Source: Micropterus salmoides
Lineage: Eukaryota; Chordata; Actinopteri; Centrarchiformes; Centrarchidae
Assembly (NCBI RefSeq): GCF_014851395.1
Contig: NW_024041484.1
Span: 4,970,183 to 5,034,182 of the forward strand
Direction of reading: 5' to 3'
Length of the DNA stretch: 64,000 bases
Positions 12,611 through 24,109 of the stretch are shown piece by piece. Numbering within the stretch: position 1 is the first letter of the stretch; every line of letters starts with the position of its first letter. A program made the translations under genes and the position numbers. The notes beneath the pieces were generated by a model. The model did not search any database. It was not told the origin of the DNA and was given only the letters and a program-made list of their open reading frames with translations.

Positions 12611-13180
12611 TTAGTCAGATACAGACGTACGCCGTACAAAAATGCACATTGTTGCATTAGTGTGTTTAAACACCGCATCTGTTTAGTAAAGAAGTTATAC
12701 ATTTAAACAAGTTTTCTGCAGCATTACATTCAGTTACCATAGATCTATTTGCACTCCAGAGAACGTTTGATTTTAAAGTTCAAAGAAAGAGGTTGTGCCA
12801 CAATGTGTGCTCTGCCAAAATTTTTGTTTTGAATTATTTACTTTCCAAATTCTCTGGGCTTGATTGTTGATTGATTTTACTTTTAGTTCTGGTTACAGGT
12901 TTGAAATTGAAATCAATATTCACAATTAAGTGTTCTAACTGTTTGATAATCCAGTGTGACAACTTACCTGCCGATGGGGCAAATTGTCAAAAGTGCATAC
13001 TCTCTATTCAACAGTCTACAACTCCATAATGAGATAAGATATGAAGATGTAATGAATACAAAACTTCTGCCCAAGACTTCATTCTTTAATTTGGTTTGAC
13101 ATTTGTACCATTGTGATGTACGGTGCTCAGAAAATATTAGATGGTGCGAAAAGTGTGACAACATACCCCGCTCTCCCCTA

Positions 13181-14644
13181 CTCATACAGGGTGGGCCAAT
13201 GAGAACTCTCTTTTGGAATGGTGGGACAAGAAAACAAACAGAAAGAAAAAAAACAAATAAGACTAACATACTGAACTATAGAGACAAGATCAGAATACAA
13301 ATAGCAAAAAGCATTTGTATTGCAAGGCATTGACGAAATGATAAGGAGCTTATGGGTGTTTTCAGCAACAACACTGCAACCAGCACAATCACTGCTGACA
13401 TGAAAACAGTCAGTAACTAATTGTGTAATAGAAGCGTTGTGTGCAGTCAAACATAAACAGTGCCAGATTGCATGGTACATGGAATATATTTACATACATA
13501 GCTATGTTTTCCATTCTCCTAATCACCTACAGTGAATGCATCACCATATGCCTGAGCGTTCGCGTGTGTGGCAGAGAGACAGAGTATGTAAACAGTCTAA
13601 CAGGGGCTGAGTCTGCACAGTGCATACTTCACAGACAAAGTACGCCCAAAACACTGACACGTCCAGTAATTGCATTCAGTGGATCATAAAATTGCACGAA
13701 TTGCATCATTCTTGCCCAGATGACAGGGAAGGAGGCGAGGGGATGCGGTGCGGCCGGGGTTTGAATGCACGCCGCGTTCCAATGCAGTTTCACCTAATTA
13801 AAAACCAAGGGCCGCTGTGTGCATAGCAACGTGTCACCTCGGCGCTGGCCTTCACCGAGAGTCTACCGCATGAGGAGTTTCATGGGGCTATTTTCACCTC
13901 TCACCCACGCCCAGAGACTCTGTTAATTTCCAGCGTCCTCATCTGTGTAAATATGGTGGATACACATGGATGTTTACAATGCAGGATCATTTTGTCCACT
14001 GAAAGTGTTTCCTCAGAGAGGGAGAGAGCAGCTAAAATATATTTATGTGTTTAATAGCCAATGTAGCTGTTTACCTCGGCCCAGAAACTAATTGCATTCA
14101 CACTGTTCGAAACAAAATCTCGTTGAAGATGCACCATTATGAATGTTTGTTTGCCTTTTCAGCTGAGCATCATCCAGCACAAAAACCACATGCAGCATGA
14201 AATATTAATAGTATATTGATCAATGATTATCCTCTCTTCAGATCTATATCAGTGATTTTTACACGCAAGACTAAACATCAGCACTCCCTACACACTGCAG
14301 CCAGGGCAGACATCTTAAATGAGATTCTAGCTGATAAATGCTGATGAGTGTGTGATACAAGGGCCACTTCCCCAGTCTTAAAGTCTTTTACTCTATGACT
14401 GACTGGGTCGTTCTATTCTGATTACTGTACATCTACAGTACAGTAGTGATCAGTAAAACCATGTCCATATACATGGAACATTGTTCAAAGAAACCCCCAA
14501 ACACTGGTTTACCCTCTGATGACTGAGCCAGTTTATCATTAGATGTTATGTCCCATGAAAATGTTAAACTCAACCATGACTTAATCCACCTAGCAAGTCT
14601 TGTGTGTGTATCCAAAGCCTGATGGATTCTTTTGTGCTCTAGAG
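13181..14644. other. No gene recognised; some GC-richer single-copy sequence
   Basis: The stretch 13700-14110 is free of repeats I recognise and includes CACCTAATTAAAA and GCATAGCAACG-like motifs. It could be regulatory, but only cross-species conservation would show it. Confidence 0.5.
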
Positions 14645-14866
14645 TAGGGCTCAACGATTTAAAAAATATATCCGATTGCGATTATGTTGACTGATATTGC
14701 AATTGCGATACAATTTGCGATATTAGAGGGGACGATCATTTTTACATAATTATTCTCATTGTCATTGATTTTTTTCAAGGATCTGAATCAAACAAAAGAT
14801 GTAAGTCTAAATTGCAGTAGGCCATCTTGCGATTTCGATAAGATTTCAAATAATTGTTCAGCTCCA
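14645..14866. mobile_element. 222-bp MITE with AACGATT-type ends
   Basis: Left end TAGGGCTCAACGATT (14645-14659) pairs with the complement of the right end, TGGAGCTGAACAATT (14852-14866). The interior repeats GCGATT-type words (TTGCGATT, GCGATA). This is the layout of a common short non-autonomous fish element. The two flanks do not share a clear 8-bp duplication, so superfamily is left open. Confidence 0.6.
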
Positions 14867-15606
14867 TTTTTTTAGTTTAGTAGTGTGAAACCTCCTATGG
14901 ACCAAACAGCCAAACCTTGGTCCAACAAACAGAAGTGATTTCAGTCGGGGTCAAAATGACCCATGGTTTGGTTTGTTTCTAGTGTCAAAACATTTTTTGG
15001 ATGGTTTTGACTTTTGGACCAATCACAGGAAGTTCTGGCAGGTGATCATTAGAACTGGAAAAAGGAAAAAGGATGCCACAATGCAACAAAACTAGATGGG
15101 GAGAAAAGGAAACCAAATGATTAAATATAATTTTTATTATAGCAGCAATGAAATTAATCTGTTCATTAATTTTCCTCCATTCATTTGACAGACACATGAC
15201 AGAGGGCTACCTGCTTAATTGACAACATGCCAACATCAGATGCAAACCCATCTACAAACTTTGCATAATTGCATTGTAAAACCAAAACTAACAGGATTAA
15301 ATGTATACAATGTAACAAAAACACGAACCTTAGTTCAAACTGTCAGGTGTGAAAATGCCCTAAGAGTCTACAGCCATGTTAGCAGCTCTGTGAGGCTGTA
15401 CTTAGGCAGTGGGGGTACATTGAGCAAATGCTACCATCAGCAAGCTAACATGCTCAGAACGACAATGTTAAAATGACGCTATTAAGTAGGTACTATATCT
15501 TAGTTTTGAATGTTGGCATGCTAACATTTTGTAATTAGTGCTAAAACAGTAGCTGATGGTGATCTAAATGAGCAAACCAACAGTGAGCCGCGGTGTTGCA
15601 CTGGGT

Positions 15607-16345
15607 CAGTGCTTGAAGTGGGCCTGTACACACTGGTAACATGCTGGTGTTACCAGTGTGTACAGGCCCACTTTAAGCACTTCTGCATCTTATTCTTTGG
15701 CAAACATTTTCTTGCATACTGGCACTTCTCATAAACTGCCAGTACTCTGATATCAGGTTCTCTGGGCGCTACGTGACGCTAGCCTGTTCAAGTTCTCGCC
15801 TGCCTGCTAAACTCTGTCTGCGAGACAGAGCAGGGAGAAGAGAAGCTCGGGTGCCTTTCATGCAGCCGTGTGCAGAAAGTAGCTCGTCAGTGTCACTTTT
15901 CGTGAACCAATCACAGTCTGGTAGGGGTGGGACATTTAAAAATATTGACAGATAGGTGTCATTTACACTGGGGACGCTGGGGACAGGTCAGAATCAGAAT
16001 GTCTCCATCACTTTTTGAAAGCTTTTGTTAAACATGTTCTGAAAAACAGCTTGCTACGAGAAATGTTAAATAACAATCGAAACAATGCACAATAAGAAAA
16101 CATGCAAAGCAATTGAAATAGGTATAGAAGAAACAAAAGTGCATTGTCCAAAAAAGTAACTAAAGCTAACACAACGATGCTGCAGATTACTGCTTAATAT
16201 TCCATTATATTTTTATATTTTGAATTGTCACCTGCCACTTTAATTTTGTTTCCCTTCATATAAATAAAGACATTTCCAGCATAAATTGGTGCATAAAATG
16301 TCTCCAGAATGAAGGAAATTAAGTGTTTAATGCTCAAAGGCCTCT
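15607..16345. mobile_element. hAT-like element, copy A (right end lost)
   Basis: Starts with CAGTGCTTGAAGTGGGC, the same terminus as the cleaner copy at 38396-39138, and shares several hundred bases with it, including the ACACTGGGGACGCTGGGGAC segment (15966 onward). The right terminal repeat seen in the other copy is missing or diverged after about 16345. At the left end an extra inverted copy of the terminus creates a long hairpin (15608-15681). No transposase is present. Confidence 0.65.
15608..15681. repeat. Near-perfect 34-bp hairpin at a hAT-like terminus
   Basis: The arm 15608-15641 is the reverse complement of 15648-15681 with a single mismatch (a T at 15674 facing a G) and a 6-base loop. 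It comprises the element's terminal repeat plus inner sequence in both orientations. The copy at 38396 has only the first arm. Confidence 0.9.
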
Positions 16346-16639
16346 GGGGGAGGACCCCAGCTCCCGTACCAATATTTTAAGAGAATTCAACTTCGGCAGC
16401 GGGTGGTAACTTGTTTTAACATGCTAGATAAAAGGTACTTCCCTGGCAGTGGCAAATAGCTTTGGTTTGATATTTGATTTGATTACATTAATGTTTAAGT
16501 TGAGATTTACAATAAATATTTTATTGCTACTGTGTAAAGGGAATACTGCTGTTGAAAAGCACCTCATTTGTTTAAAGTGTTTGCAAACCACATGCTATTG
16601 CACTTGTGTGTATATAGCAGTGCGCAATACACTACTTTA

Positions 16640-16720
16640 GAATTCATCATTCAGTTTTGCGTGCAACAATCGCGATTAATTGCATTGTTAATTAATCGTT
16701 ACCCAGCACTAGTTAAAATA
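16640..16720. repeat. Fragment of a GATTAATTG-type MITE end
   Basis: CGCGATTAATTGCATTGTTAATTAATCG followed by GTTACCCAGCACTA resembles one end of a widespread fish inverted-repeat element. The partner end was not found. Confidence 0.4.
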
Positions 16721-18134
16721 TCTTCTCATCTTCTTCTCGTGACCTTGTGTGTGCCGTCACACACCTAATCTGAGCCCTTATGTCCCCACCACTTTACAAC
16801 ACAAAGTCACGCCCCAATCAGTAAACTTTTGAAATGTTGAACTCGTCGTTCTGCATGAACGGTTGATGATTATGACAAGTTACAAGTCAACTTCTTCTCC
16901 AGATCGTCCGTTCACTTCCACTGGTACACTCGCTACGGCCTCAGAGAAAAAGCTAAGTTTTATGGTTTTTGAGATTGGAGATTTTCCCGACACCCTGTCT
17001 TTTCTTGTGCCTCAGGTTTTTAGTCACAGAGTGCGGAGAGCCCTGTTTCATCTGTCTCATTTGTTTTTTGCCCTGTCTGTGAGACTCTGTGAGCCTGCCT
17101 GCTCACTGAGAATCACCGTCTGGAGTTACACTTTACACATTGTATTAATATCAATAAATCTACAGGAAGTTTTAATGCGTTCTTCATTTTCTCTAAATCC
17201 CATGCTGCCCCTCTGTCAACCCCAGCATGCTTTGCATGCTTTATTCAAACCTGAACTATGGGTAGAGAAAGAGGTGAAGGCTTATGTTGTTTATCTATTC
17301 CTCTCGCATGCTGTGCTGATGGTATGGAAGCTATGTGCATTTTACAGTTAATTGCCCATTGACAGAGAAAAGAAGCAGCATTTATAGAACCCTACCTAAG
17401 TTGTGTAATAAACACATGTATATCCAAAAGTAGACTACAACACAAAGAATGTTGATAAATATATTTTACCATGTCAGGTTTCTTTGGTTCTTATGACAAT
17501 TCTCAATAAGAAGATGATTTTATTCTTACAGTATGTATGGAACAAAATGATTATCATTAGTGATTGTATGAAACTTTTATTATCTTCAAGGATGTTCTTT
17601 GCTGTGATTACAGGTACTTCAGTGTTACAGACGTTAGCTGTGAGAAGAAGTCAGAGAAAGAGCTCCCTCCAACCTTTTGCATTAAGTTGTTTGTCTCTTT
17701 GCCTGGACAATCAGGCGTGTATTGTCCTTAAGCACAAATAAGATCACTTTACACAGAGAGCATCTGTTTGTTGATTGTTCACTTTCAACAGAGACAGAGA
17801 GTAAAAAGTAAAGAATTGTCTTCCATCAGTTTAGGGAAGTAAGAGATCATGAGCTAAGTTGTACTTTTTTTGCATATTGCCAAATCTTTATAAAGCACAG
17901 GTCAGAGATGAATTCTTCTTTTTAATTGTGCAGCGGTGCAATTACAAACATCAACCCTCTTCATGGCACCAAAATGAATTAGATTAGTGCTGTTTCAACA
18001 AGGTCAAATTCAGCTGTCATATAATTATTACTTGTCTGGCAAAAGCTATATGCACTTCCCATTCCCCAAACTGCATCCTGTAACAATTCTCTGCGTCTTT
18101 CCCAGTGAGTGACAATATTTTAATAAATATGTTA
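16721..18134. other. No gene recognised
   Basis: The open frame 16863-17351 (162 codons, plus) is the longest in this block. Its peptide shows no domain I recognise and no plausible splice signals, so I do not call it a gene. Confidence 0.5.
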
Positions 18135-18420
18135 ATGTGTCAGGGTGGGTTTGCCGGAGCAATTGGGAATGGACCCAAACACAGGCAGAAACAGGCAGAC
18201 TGGTACAGTACAATGACTTATTGTCCATAAATGAACGATTTGGCGAAAAGTCTAATTGTGTTTTTTCTGACAGATATTGCGATTACGATTTGATTTGCGA
18301 TTTTTTTATTGAAGTTTTGCTAAAGTTCAATATTCACGACCAGTCTATTTTTGACGGCAGCCGCGTCAAGCAAGCACAGAGCAGATGAACCAGGCAGGAA
18401 GTCAGACACAGAACAGAACG
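18135..18420. repeat. Dispersed repeat with a possible nested MITE fragment
   Basis: 18137-18230 (GTCAGGGTGGGTTTG..., GACCCAAACACAGGCAG, then a TTATTGTCC segment) matches in layout the complement of 34230-34290, where GTCAGGATG and a GACGCAAATACAGG segment occur. It is interrupted at about 18235-18350 by GCGATTACGATTTGATTTGC-type sequence like that of the short MITEs, after which AGGCAGGAAGTCAGACACAG resumes. Confidence 0.45.
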
Positions 18421-18504
18421 ATTTTCAAAATAAAACACCCTTTTCAGACTCCCGATAGTACATCAACATTTAAAACAGACAAAAAACTAACAATTTAACT
18501 ATGT

Positions 18505-18735
18505 AGCCTGTCTCCTCTCAACAGGAAAGTCCAGGGTTTGAAGCCACAGAACCTTTGTTTGTAGAGTTTACATGTTCTGCCCGTGTCTTCTGGGTGCCTA
18601 TATTTTGCCTAAGACTTTCAGGCTAGGTGAACTGGAGACTCTAAAATGCCTGTAGGTGTGAATGTGAATGTAAATGTTGTTAGCCCTCTCACCCAGTGTG
18701 AGCTGGAACAGGAACAGTTCTGGACTGTGGGGTGC
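18505..18735 (+). repeat. tRNA-SINE-like dispersed repeat
   Basis: Contains GAAAGTCCAGGGTTTGAAGC, GTTTACATGTTCTGCCCGTG, TCTTCTGGGTGCC, then GGTGAACTGGAGACTCTAAA and TGTAGGTGTGAATGTGAATG in order. This is the order of a very common fish repeat. A second, shorter copy of its first part lies at 59285-59430. Confidence 0.65.
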
Positions 18736-18739
18736 ATCA

Positions 18740-20540
18740 CAAACACCCCCACAAAACCCTATATATGAGAATATGATACATTAGTTCCAATACAATTGGA
18801 ACAGTCAGGAAGAGCTGCATCAGTAAATAATCTACCAGTCAGGTGTGCAGGGAGCAAACAGGATGTCAGCAAGCTTGGTCAGACAAGGACTCCAATGCTT
18901 TAACTCTGTAGTTGCCCCAAAAAACACAGAAGCTGCAGGAAGCCTGAAAAGCTTTTTTTCCCGTAGACAATGTTACATGACTCTCAATTGGAGCTCTTCT
19001 ACAATTTGGAAAAGATCAAGTGTGTTATTGAATATCTGATTCAAACTACGAGAAAAAACTTCAAAATAAAAGTTAACTATGACTCCCATGGTACATTTCA
19101 GCAAGAATCATCCAATTACCAAGCTTAAAACTATGTGATGGGGACCACTAATGTTACGATGTTGGGAAAACTAAAAAACACAACCAGCAGCTTAAATTCA
19201 TTGACTTTTAAAATTCTGGGCACAGATTTTTCAGCAACTGTGCTGCCGTGTTAGCTGCAACAAGGCTCGTGGGTATTGTAGTTTTTCTCAGAAACTAAGT
19301 TGAAATAATTTAAACTGGTGGTCATAACATAAACCTATATGATTGTTACATTATCCCGACGAGTCCTGTGTTCCTATATTCAGTGACATGGAGGAGCAAT
19401 AAAAGAACTGAAATGGGAATACAGATTGGGGGAACACTTCCAGAGCCAGTGGGCCCTCCCACTTTGCAACTGAATGGGAACACAGTATCCAGAGTCCATT
19501 TTTAACATCAACTGATAATTAACAAAGACTTCATAAAAGGCTGTTATTTTTCTTCCCAGAACACTCTTCAGAAGTCTTTCTCTGCCACCGTACAGATAAG
19601 GAGAAAACAAATGCATAGCTGCTGAACAAAAGCACTCGCTCTCTCTTTACTCTGCAAGAAAGACAAAAGAGTTATTGACAGGCACAGACAAACGGTCGGG
19701 GTTTTACTGTTAGACAGGACATTTCAAAGACTGTGTACAGACTGAACACTGCAGGCAGGAAGCCTGTGGCAGCCATCAGTTGTTTTTTTTTCACGAATTT
19801 ATCTAATATCGCAGCATTCGGAGGTAATGAAAGCCCTGGCTGTGTCCGTGAAAAGGACAGACTCTTGGGAAGGAATACACAACAACCTTGTTCTGAGCAA
19901 TTTGTCTCCATTAAAAAAAAACCTGCCTCAACAGGAGGCTCAGTGAATAAATCAAAACCTGATCGAACATCCTACATGCCAGACGCCCACGTGCATTTTG
20001 TCATTTCTTGCAGCCATTTGATAAAACAAAGGCTTCTCTGCAACCTTTGAGTAGTGCGATTTCCATGGCAACCACATGTACTGTGGTCATAAGGTTTCTG
20101 AATGCAGCCCAGATTTCAGTGAGGGTCACAGTGAAGCATAGCAGAGTGTGGCATGCATGTTAAAAAAAAAACATGCTTCATATTTTAAAGTCAGAGTAGA
20201 TTAATTTCAAAGGAACACTAGGGCTTTGGAGCATCTAGTTCATTCTGCTTAATGTCCTAAACATTTTTTTTTATAACAGTGTGAACATTTTTAGGAATTC
20301 AGTCTTTTAACAGCATGTATATTAGAGGTTAATCTGAATGTTTTAATAATGTCACTTCAAGTACATGTGAATATGCACTTATTTAAAGCCTGCAACATTT
20401 TAGCTTAATCGAAAAGACTTAATGGCTCTTCAAATTACCATGGAACCTTTAAAAAATCCTCCACAATAAAAATAACTTATGTGCAATAATAATAAATGCC
20501 TCTTTATGAGACTGTTTTGTGACTAACTTGTATGCATATT
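18740..20540. other. No gene recognised
   Basis: Single-copy and old repetitive sequence, without motifs in the open frames (up to 105 codons). Confidence 0.5.
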
Positions 20541-20544
20541 GGTA

Positions 20545-20660
20545 AATGGGCTGTGCTCATGTACTGCCTTTCTAGTCTTCTGACCACTCAAAGCACTTTG
20601 TCACATACACCCTATTCACACACATTCATACACTGATGGCAGTGACTGTCTTGGCCCAAA
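20545..20660 (+). repeat. Dispersed fish repeat fragment
   Basis: GGTAAATGGGCTGTGCTCAT, a CTTTCTAGTCTTCTGACCAC segment, then CAAAGCACTTTGTCACATAC and TTCATACACTGATGGCAGTG follow the order of a repeat I recognise from many fish genomes. Non-coding. Confidence 0.6.
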
Positions 20661-20936
20661 CATGTATTAATAATTTTTATTTTACCACATGTATCTGCAA
20701 ATCAAAAAACTAAGCAAAACAAGAATGTAATCCCAAAGTGGTGGGCTGAAATCAATATTTTGGGAATAGAAATGCTTTTCTAAATTGATTATATCCACTG
20801 AGAGGATGGGTGCAGGGGCAAAGATCTTCTCTATGTAAACTGATTATACCGGTCAGCCAGTGACGTCACAGGATTCACTTTGACCACAGATGAAATGAGA
20901 CCTGGGCATTTAGAAGCAAAAAGCATAAACTCTTTC

Positions 20937-22283
20937 GGTAACACTTTCTATGATGGTCATTGCTATAATGACTTATGCATATATTTATTACACAATAAGA
21001 CATTATAACAGTTGTTATAATCACTTACATACTCATATTCATAACAAGGCAAAGGCAGATCATTCCATAGTTTAGGGGCAGACACAGCAAAGGCTCGGTC
21101 CCCTCTGAGCTTACGCTTAGTTTTAGGCACAGTCAGGAGCAGCTGATCAACTGACCTGAGAGCACGGCCGGGTTTATAAGGGGAAATGTGCTCATGTTTA
21201 CGTGTGCCCGTTAAAAGACGTGCTTCTGCATTTTGTATCATCTGGAGACGGGTGATGGAGGACCCACTAACCCCCACATATAGTGAATTACAGTAGTCTA
21301 GCCGTGTAGTTATAAAGGCGTGGATTGCAGTTTCAAAATGTTGTCTTGACAGAATTGGCTTTATTTTGGCCAGCTGCCTCAAATGAAAGAAGCTTGATTT
21401 GACAACAGCTTTGATTTGACTGTCAAATTTAAGCTCAGGGTCCACTTTAACTCCTGGGTTTGTAATGCTAGGTTTAATATAGGGTGCCAAGGAGCCCAGA
21501 TCTACAAGCAGGGTCCCAGTGGTGCCTCCAAAACCATCACTTCTGTTTTTTTATCATTAAAATTTAAAAAGTTCAGAGCCATCCAGGCCTTGATGTCGTC
21601 GAGACAATTGAGTAGTTGTCCAACAGAGTTATCATTTTTCTTTTTAAGAGGTACATAAATCTGCATCATCATCATGTCATCTGCATAACAGTGGAATGAA
21701 ATGCTGTACTTTCTAAGTATGGAACCAAGTGGAAGCAAATACAAAGAGAAAAGTAGAGGGCCGAGGACTGAGCCCTGTGGGACCCCACACAAGAGAGGAG
21801 CAGAGGAGGATACTAATTCACCTACGCTAACACAAAAAGTTCGAGCCGTTAAGTATGACCTAAACCACTCCAGTGCTATGCCACTGATGCCCACCCACTG
21901 CCTTAAACGTGAAATCAATATTTCATGATCCACTGTGTCAAATGCAGCAGTTAAATCTAAAAGCACAAGGATACAAGGTTTCGATGCTGTGCAAGGTTTT
22001 AAAGCCGGACTGGAAAACCTCTAGTATTTTATGTTCTTCCAAAAAGGCCAATAATTGACTGTGCATAATCTTCTCTAAGATTTTGGAAAGGAAGGGCAAT
22101 TTGGAAATAGGCCTGAAATTAGCAAGAACTGACGGATCTAGAGCAGGTTTTTTAATCAGAGGTTGAACTACTGTAAGTGTAAGTGATTATAACAACTGTT
22201 ATAATATCTTACGGACGCATTATATCGTGTTATAAATATATGCATAAGTCATTATAGCGATGACCTTCATAGAAAGTGTTACC
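20937..22283. mobile_element. Composite inverted-repeat element enclosing a LINE fragment
   Basis: The left terminus GGTAACACTTTCTATGA (20937) is repeated in inverse orientation at the right terminus (ending 22283). Similarity extends about 94 bases on the left (20937-21030) and about 107 on the right (22177-22283), the left arm lacking about 15 bases. The immediate flanks are ACTCTTTC (20929-20936) and ATTCTTTC (22284-22291), matching at 7 of 8 positions as an 8-bp duplication typical of hAT insertions. Between the arms is nothing but a minus-strand LINE reverse-transcriptase fragment. The 3' end of the LINE is not included. Confidence 0.75.
21041..22176 (-). pseudogene. LINE reverse-transcriptase fragment (CR1/L2-like group)
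   Basis: Read from 22176 downward, the first segment contains RPISKLPFLSKILEKI and FQSGFKTLHS. After a deletion the palm follows (21966-21502): LDLTAAFDTVDH, then CGVPQGSVLGPLLFSLYLLPL, then the catalytic CYADD. A frameshift near 21505 leads into a second frame to about 21041 with LRQLAKIKPILSRQHFETAI, AFITTRLDYCNSLYVG, NAEARLLTGTRKHEH and GDRAFAVSAPKLWNDLPL. About 40 residues usually present between TRKHEH and the GRALRS segment are missing. YADD is followed by MMMM, from expansion of an ATC/CAT triplet. It is thus clearly dead, and lacks the LINE 5' region and 3' UTR. The motif order is that of CR1/L2/Jockey-group LINEs; the exact clade is not decided. Confidence 0.85.
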
Positions 22284-23660
22284 ATTCTTTCTAAGTCTTG
22301 CAGATGCAGATGATCTGGTCTACAAAAAGGGTCAACCGTAAATTCAGTTGCATAATATTCCATAGCTGGCCATATTGTTGCCAGGAAAGAAAGAGCACTA
22401 TAAGACGAGCACTTTTAAGTAACACTTAATAGCAAATAATGCAGAAAATTTAAAAACCGATAAAAGTGGCCAAAATGTAAAATAAACGATAACATGCCAA
22501 TAAAGTAATTGTACAGTTTAATATGTATAAAAATTGTGTAAAAAGACACTCGGGTTTTACTTCCTGGCAAAGCATGTGCACCAGCCTTAGTTCTATTTTT
22601 GCGGGTTTCTAAAATGTGGAGCTAAAAGGTTATCTACTACTGTACTTATATTTATATTTTCATATTAACAACAGGTTAAATGTGTAATATGAAAGTGGAC
22701 GCTTCTAGTGACACCCACAGACAATTATTACAGACTCTGCAGTTCCTGTCATTGTTTTGGTTTTACAACTCGCAACTTTACTGTTTTGGTTCAGTTTCAC
22801 TGCTCTCACCCTCATCGTTTACTGTTTTACTTCATGTTTGGTGTTTTTTGCAAAAAAAAAAGCTTTAATAAACCGAGTGTACAGTACCTTCTCAGCACCA
22901 AACAGCAGATACACAAACTTAGCAGGTGGACATAGCGGAGTATATGAACGTTAAAGAGAGATATTTCCTGTTATATCCGGCTTTGATGTGTATATAGGCT
23001 GTTTGTAAACATACAAATATGTATATAAATAGTGGCGTCGCATTGGGCTTATCAGCCAGTAAAAAACAAACATGAAACAACAACATAAGTAGGTGGAATC
23101 TGTCACACTGTTCATGGCAACAGCTCAAATATTCATTTTAAGGTGAGCACAGGAAGCTTGACATGGGACAGGGGCGCTTGACTGAGGGGGGGTGATATCT
23201 CTGTCTCATATCATGAAATAAAAACATCAAACCCATGTACTACTTCTCATTACCCAGCGGAGTCAGAGTCAAGGCCCGAGGACACAATTAAGAGAGGACA
23301 GAAAAGGACCTGTCGCACATGAAATAAACTGAGCAGAGAAAGCTTCAACTAACAAAGATAACTTTACCCCTTGCAAGACGCAAGGAGCTGACTTTGTATT
23401 CTCTTTGAGGAAATAATAGACAATAATATGCCACGGTCAGGAATGTCTTTGATAATGTGAGGCAGTGTTTGAAGTGTGCTGTGAAGTACAGCCAAATGCT
23501 CTCTGGGAGCAGTTGGTTGAAGTCCAGGCCCACAGCTCCGTGTATCATTAGTTAAAGTGAATAAACAAACAGCATTGGATATCTGGTTCTTTTCAAGGTC
23601 TTGTTGCACTTCCTTGATGAGATGTGTAGCTACATTTTCTATTTACTTCAGCCATATCTG
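22284..23660. other. No gene recognised
   Basis: AT-rich sequence with short poly-A and poly-T runs. Overlapping short frames near 22680-22950 are simple open frames without motifs. Confidence 0.5.
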
Positions 23661-23663
23661 ACC

Positions 23664-23800
23664 AGTATGGAGGACTGATCCTGACAATTTCCGAGATAAA
23701 GACAGAAACAAATAAATGCTCAATAAATAAATCAGCATCTGATTAAATGCACAAAAACTGAAGTGAATAAATAAATTTATTGTCTGTTATATTCTTAAAC
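23664..23800 (+). repeat. Repeat R2, copy 1: TATGGAGGAC end plus AAATAAAT-rich arm
   Basis: The sequence from TATGGAGGACTGATCCTGAC through AATGCTCAATAAATAAATCA and GCATCTGATTAAATGC matches the complement of 26930-27060. The shared block looks like the terminus of a transposable element. The distal end of this copy was not identified. A candidate exon lies about 300 bp further in. Confidence 0.6.
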
Positions 23801-24109
23801 TTTATTTGTTAAATGTTAAATGTTTTAATATTTTTGTCTGTTTTATTCTTCCTTTGCATTTTCTACCCTATTTATTTCCTGTATGCCTCTTCCTCATTAT
23901 GCAAATGAGGAGGGGCTGTGTCTCAAGGGGTCAACTTCTCCTCTATTGGTGGACCAGTCAGACGGCAGAGGTCGACTCTATGTGCACAGATCAAAAAGCT
24001 TGCTTGCACGTCAGATGGCAACTCTATTTGAAGACAGTACTACCAGCCATGTCTTCCTTCTTTTTCGCGTGGACGTTCTAACCTACAGAGTTTTCATTTA
24101 GCGACTTAC

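Larger units (their letters stand above)
11585..13178 (+). mobile_element. pogo-like DNA transposon, internally deleted (copy 1)
   Basis: The ends form a terminal inverted repeat: GGGAGAGCGGGGTAAGTTG at 11586 and, on the complement of the right end, GGGGAGAGCGGGGTATGTTG ending at 13178. The element is flanked by TA on both sides (11583-11584 and 13179-13180), as expected for Tc1/mariner/pogo insertion. Subterminal motifs of the form GGGGCAAGTTGTC recur near both ends (about 11947-11990 and 12980-12990), possible transposase-binding repeats. Inside lie the two ends of a transposase reading frame on the plus strand (12339-12431 and 12479-12610) with the catalytic middle missing. A (CA)n run sits at 12207-12231. 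A shorter relative lies at 61085-62056. Confidence 0.75.

Noticed and set aside
16863..17351. 162-codon open frame, plus strand
   Set aside because: The longest plus-strand frame, but the peptide lacks any recognisable motif and its composition looks like translated non-coding DNA.
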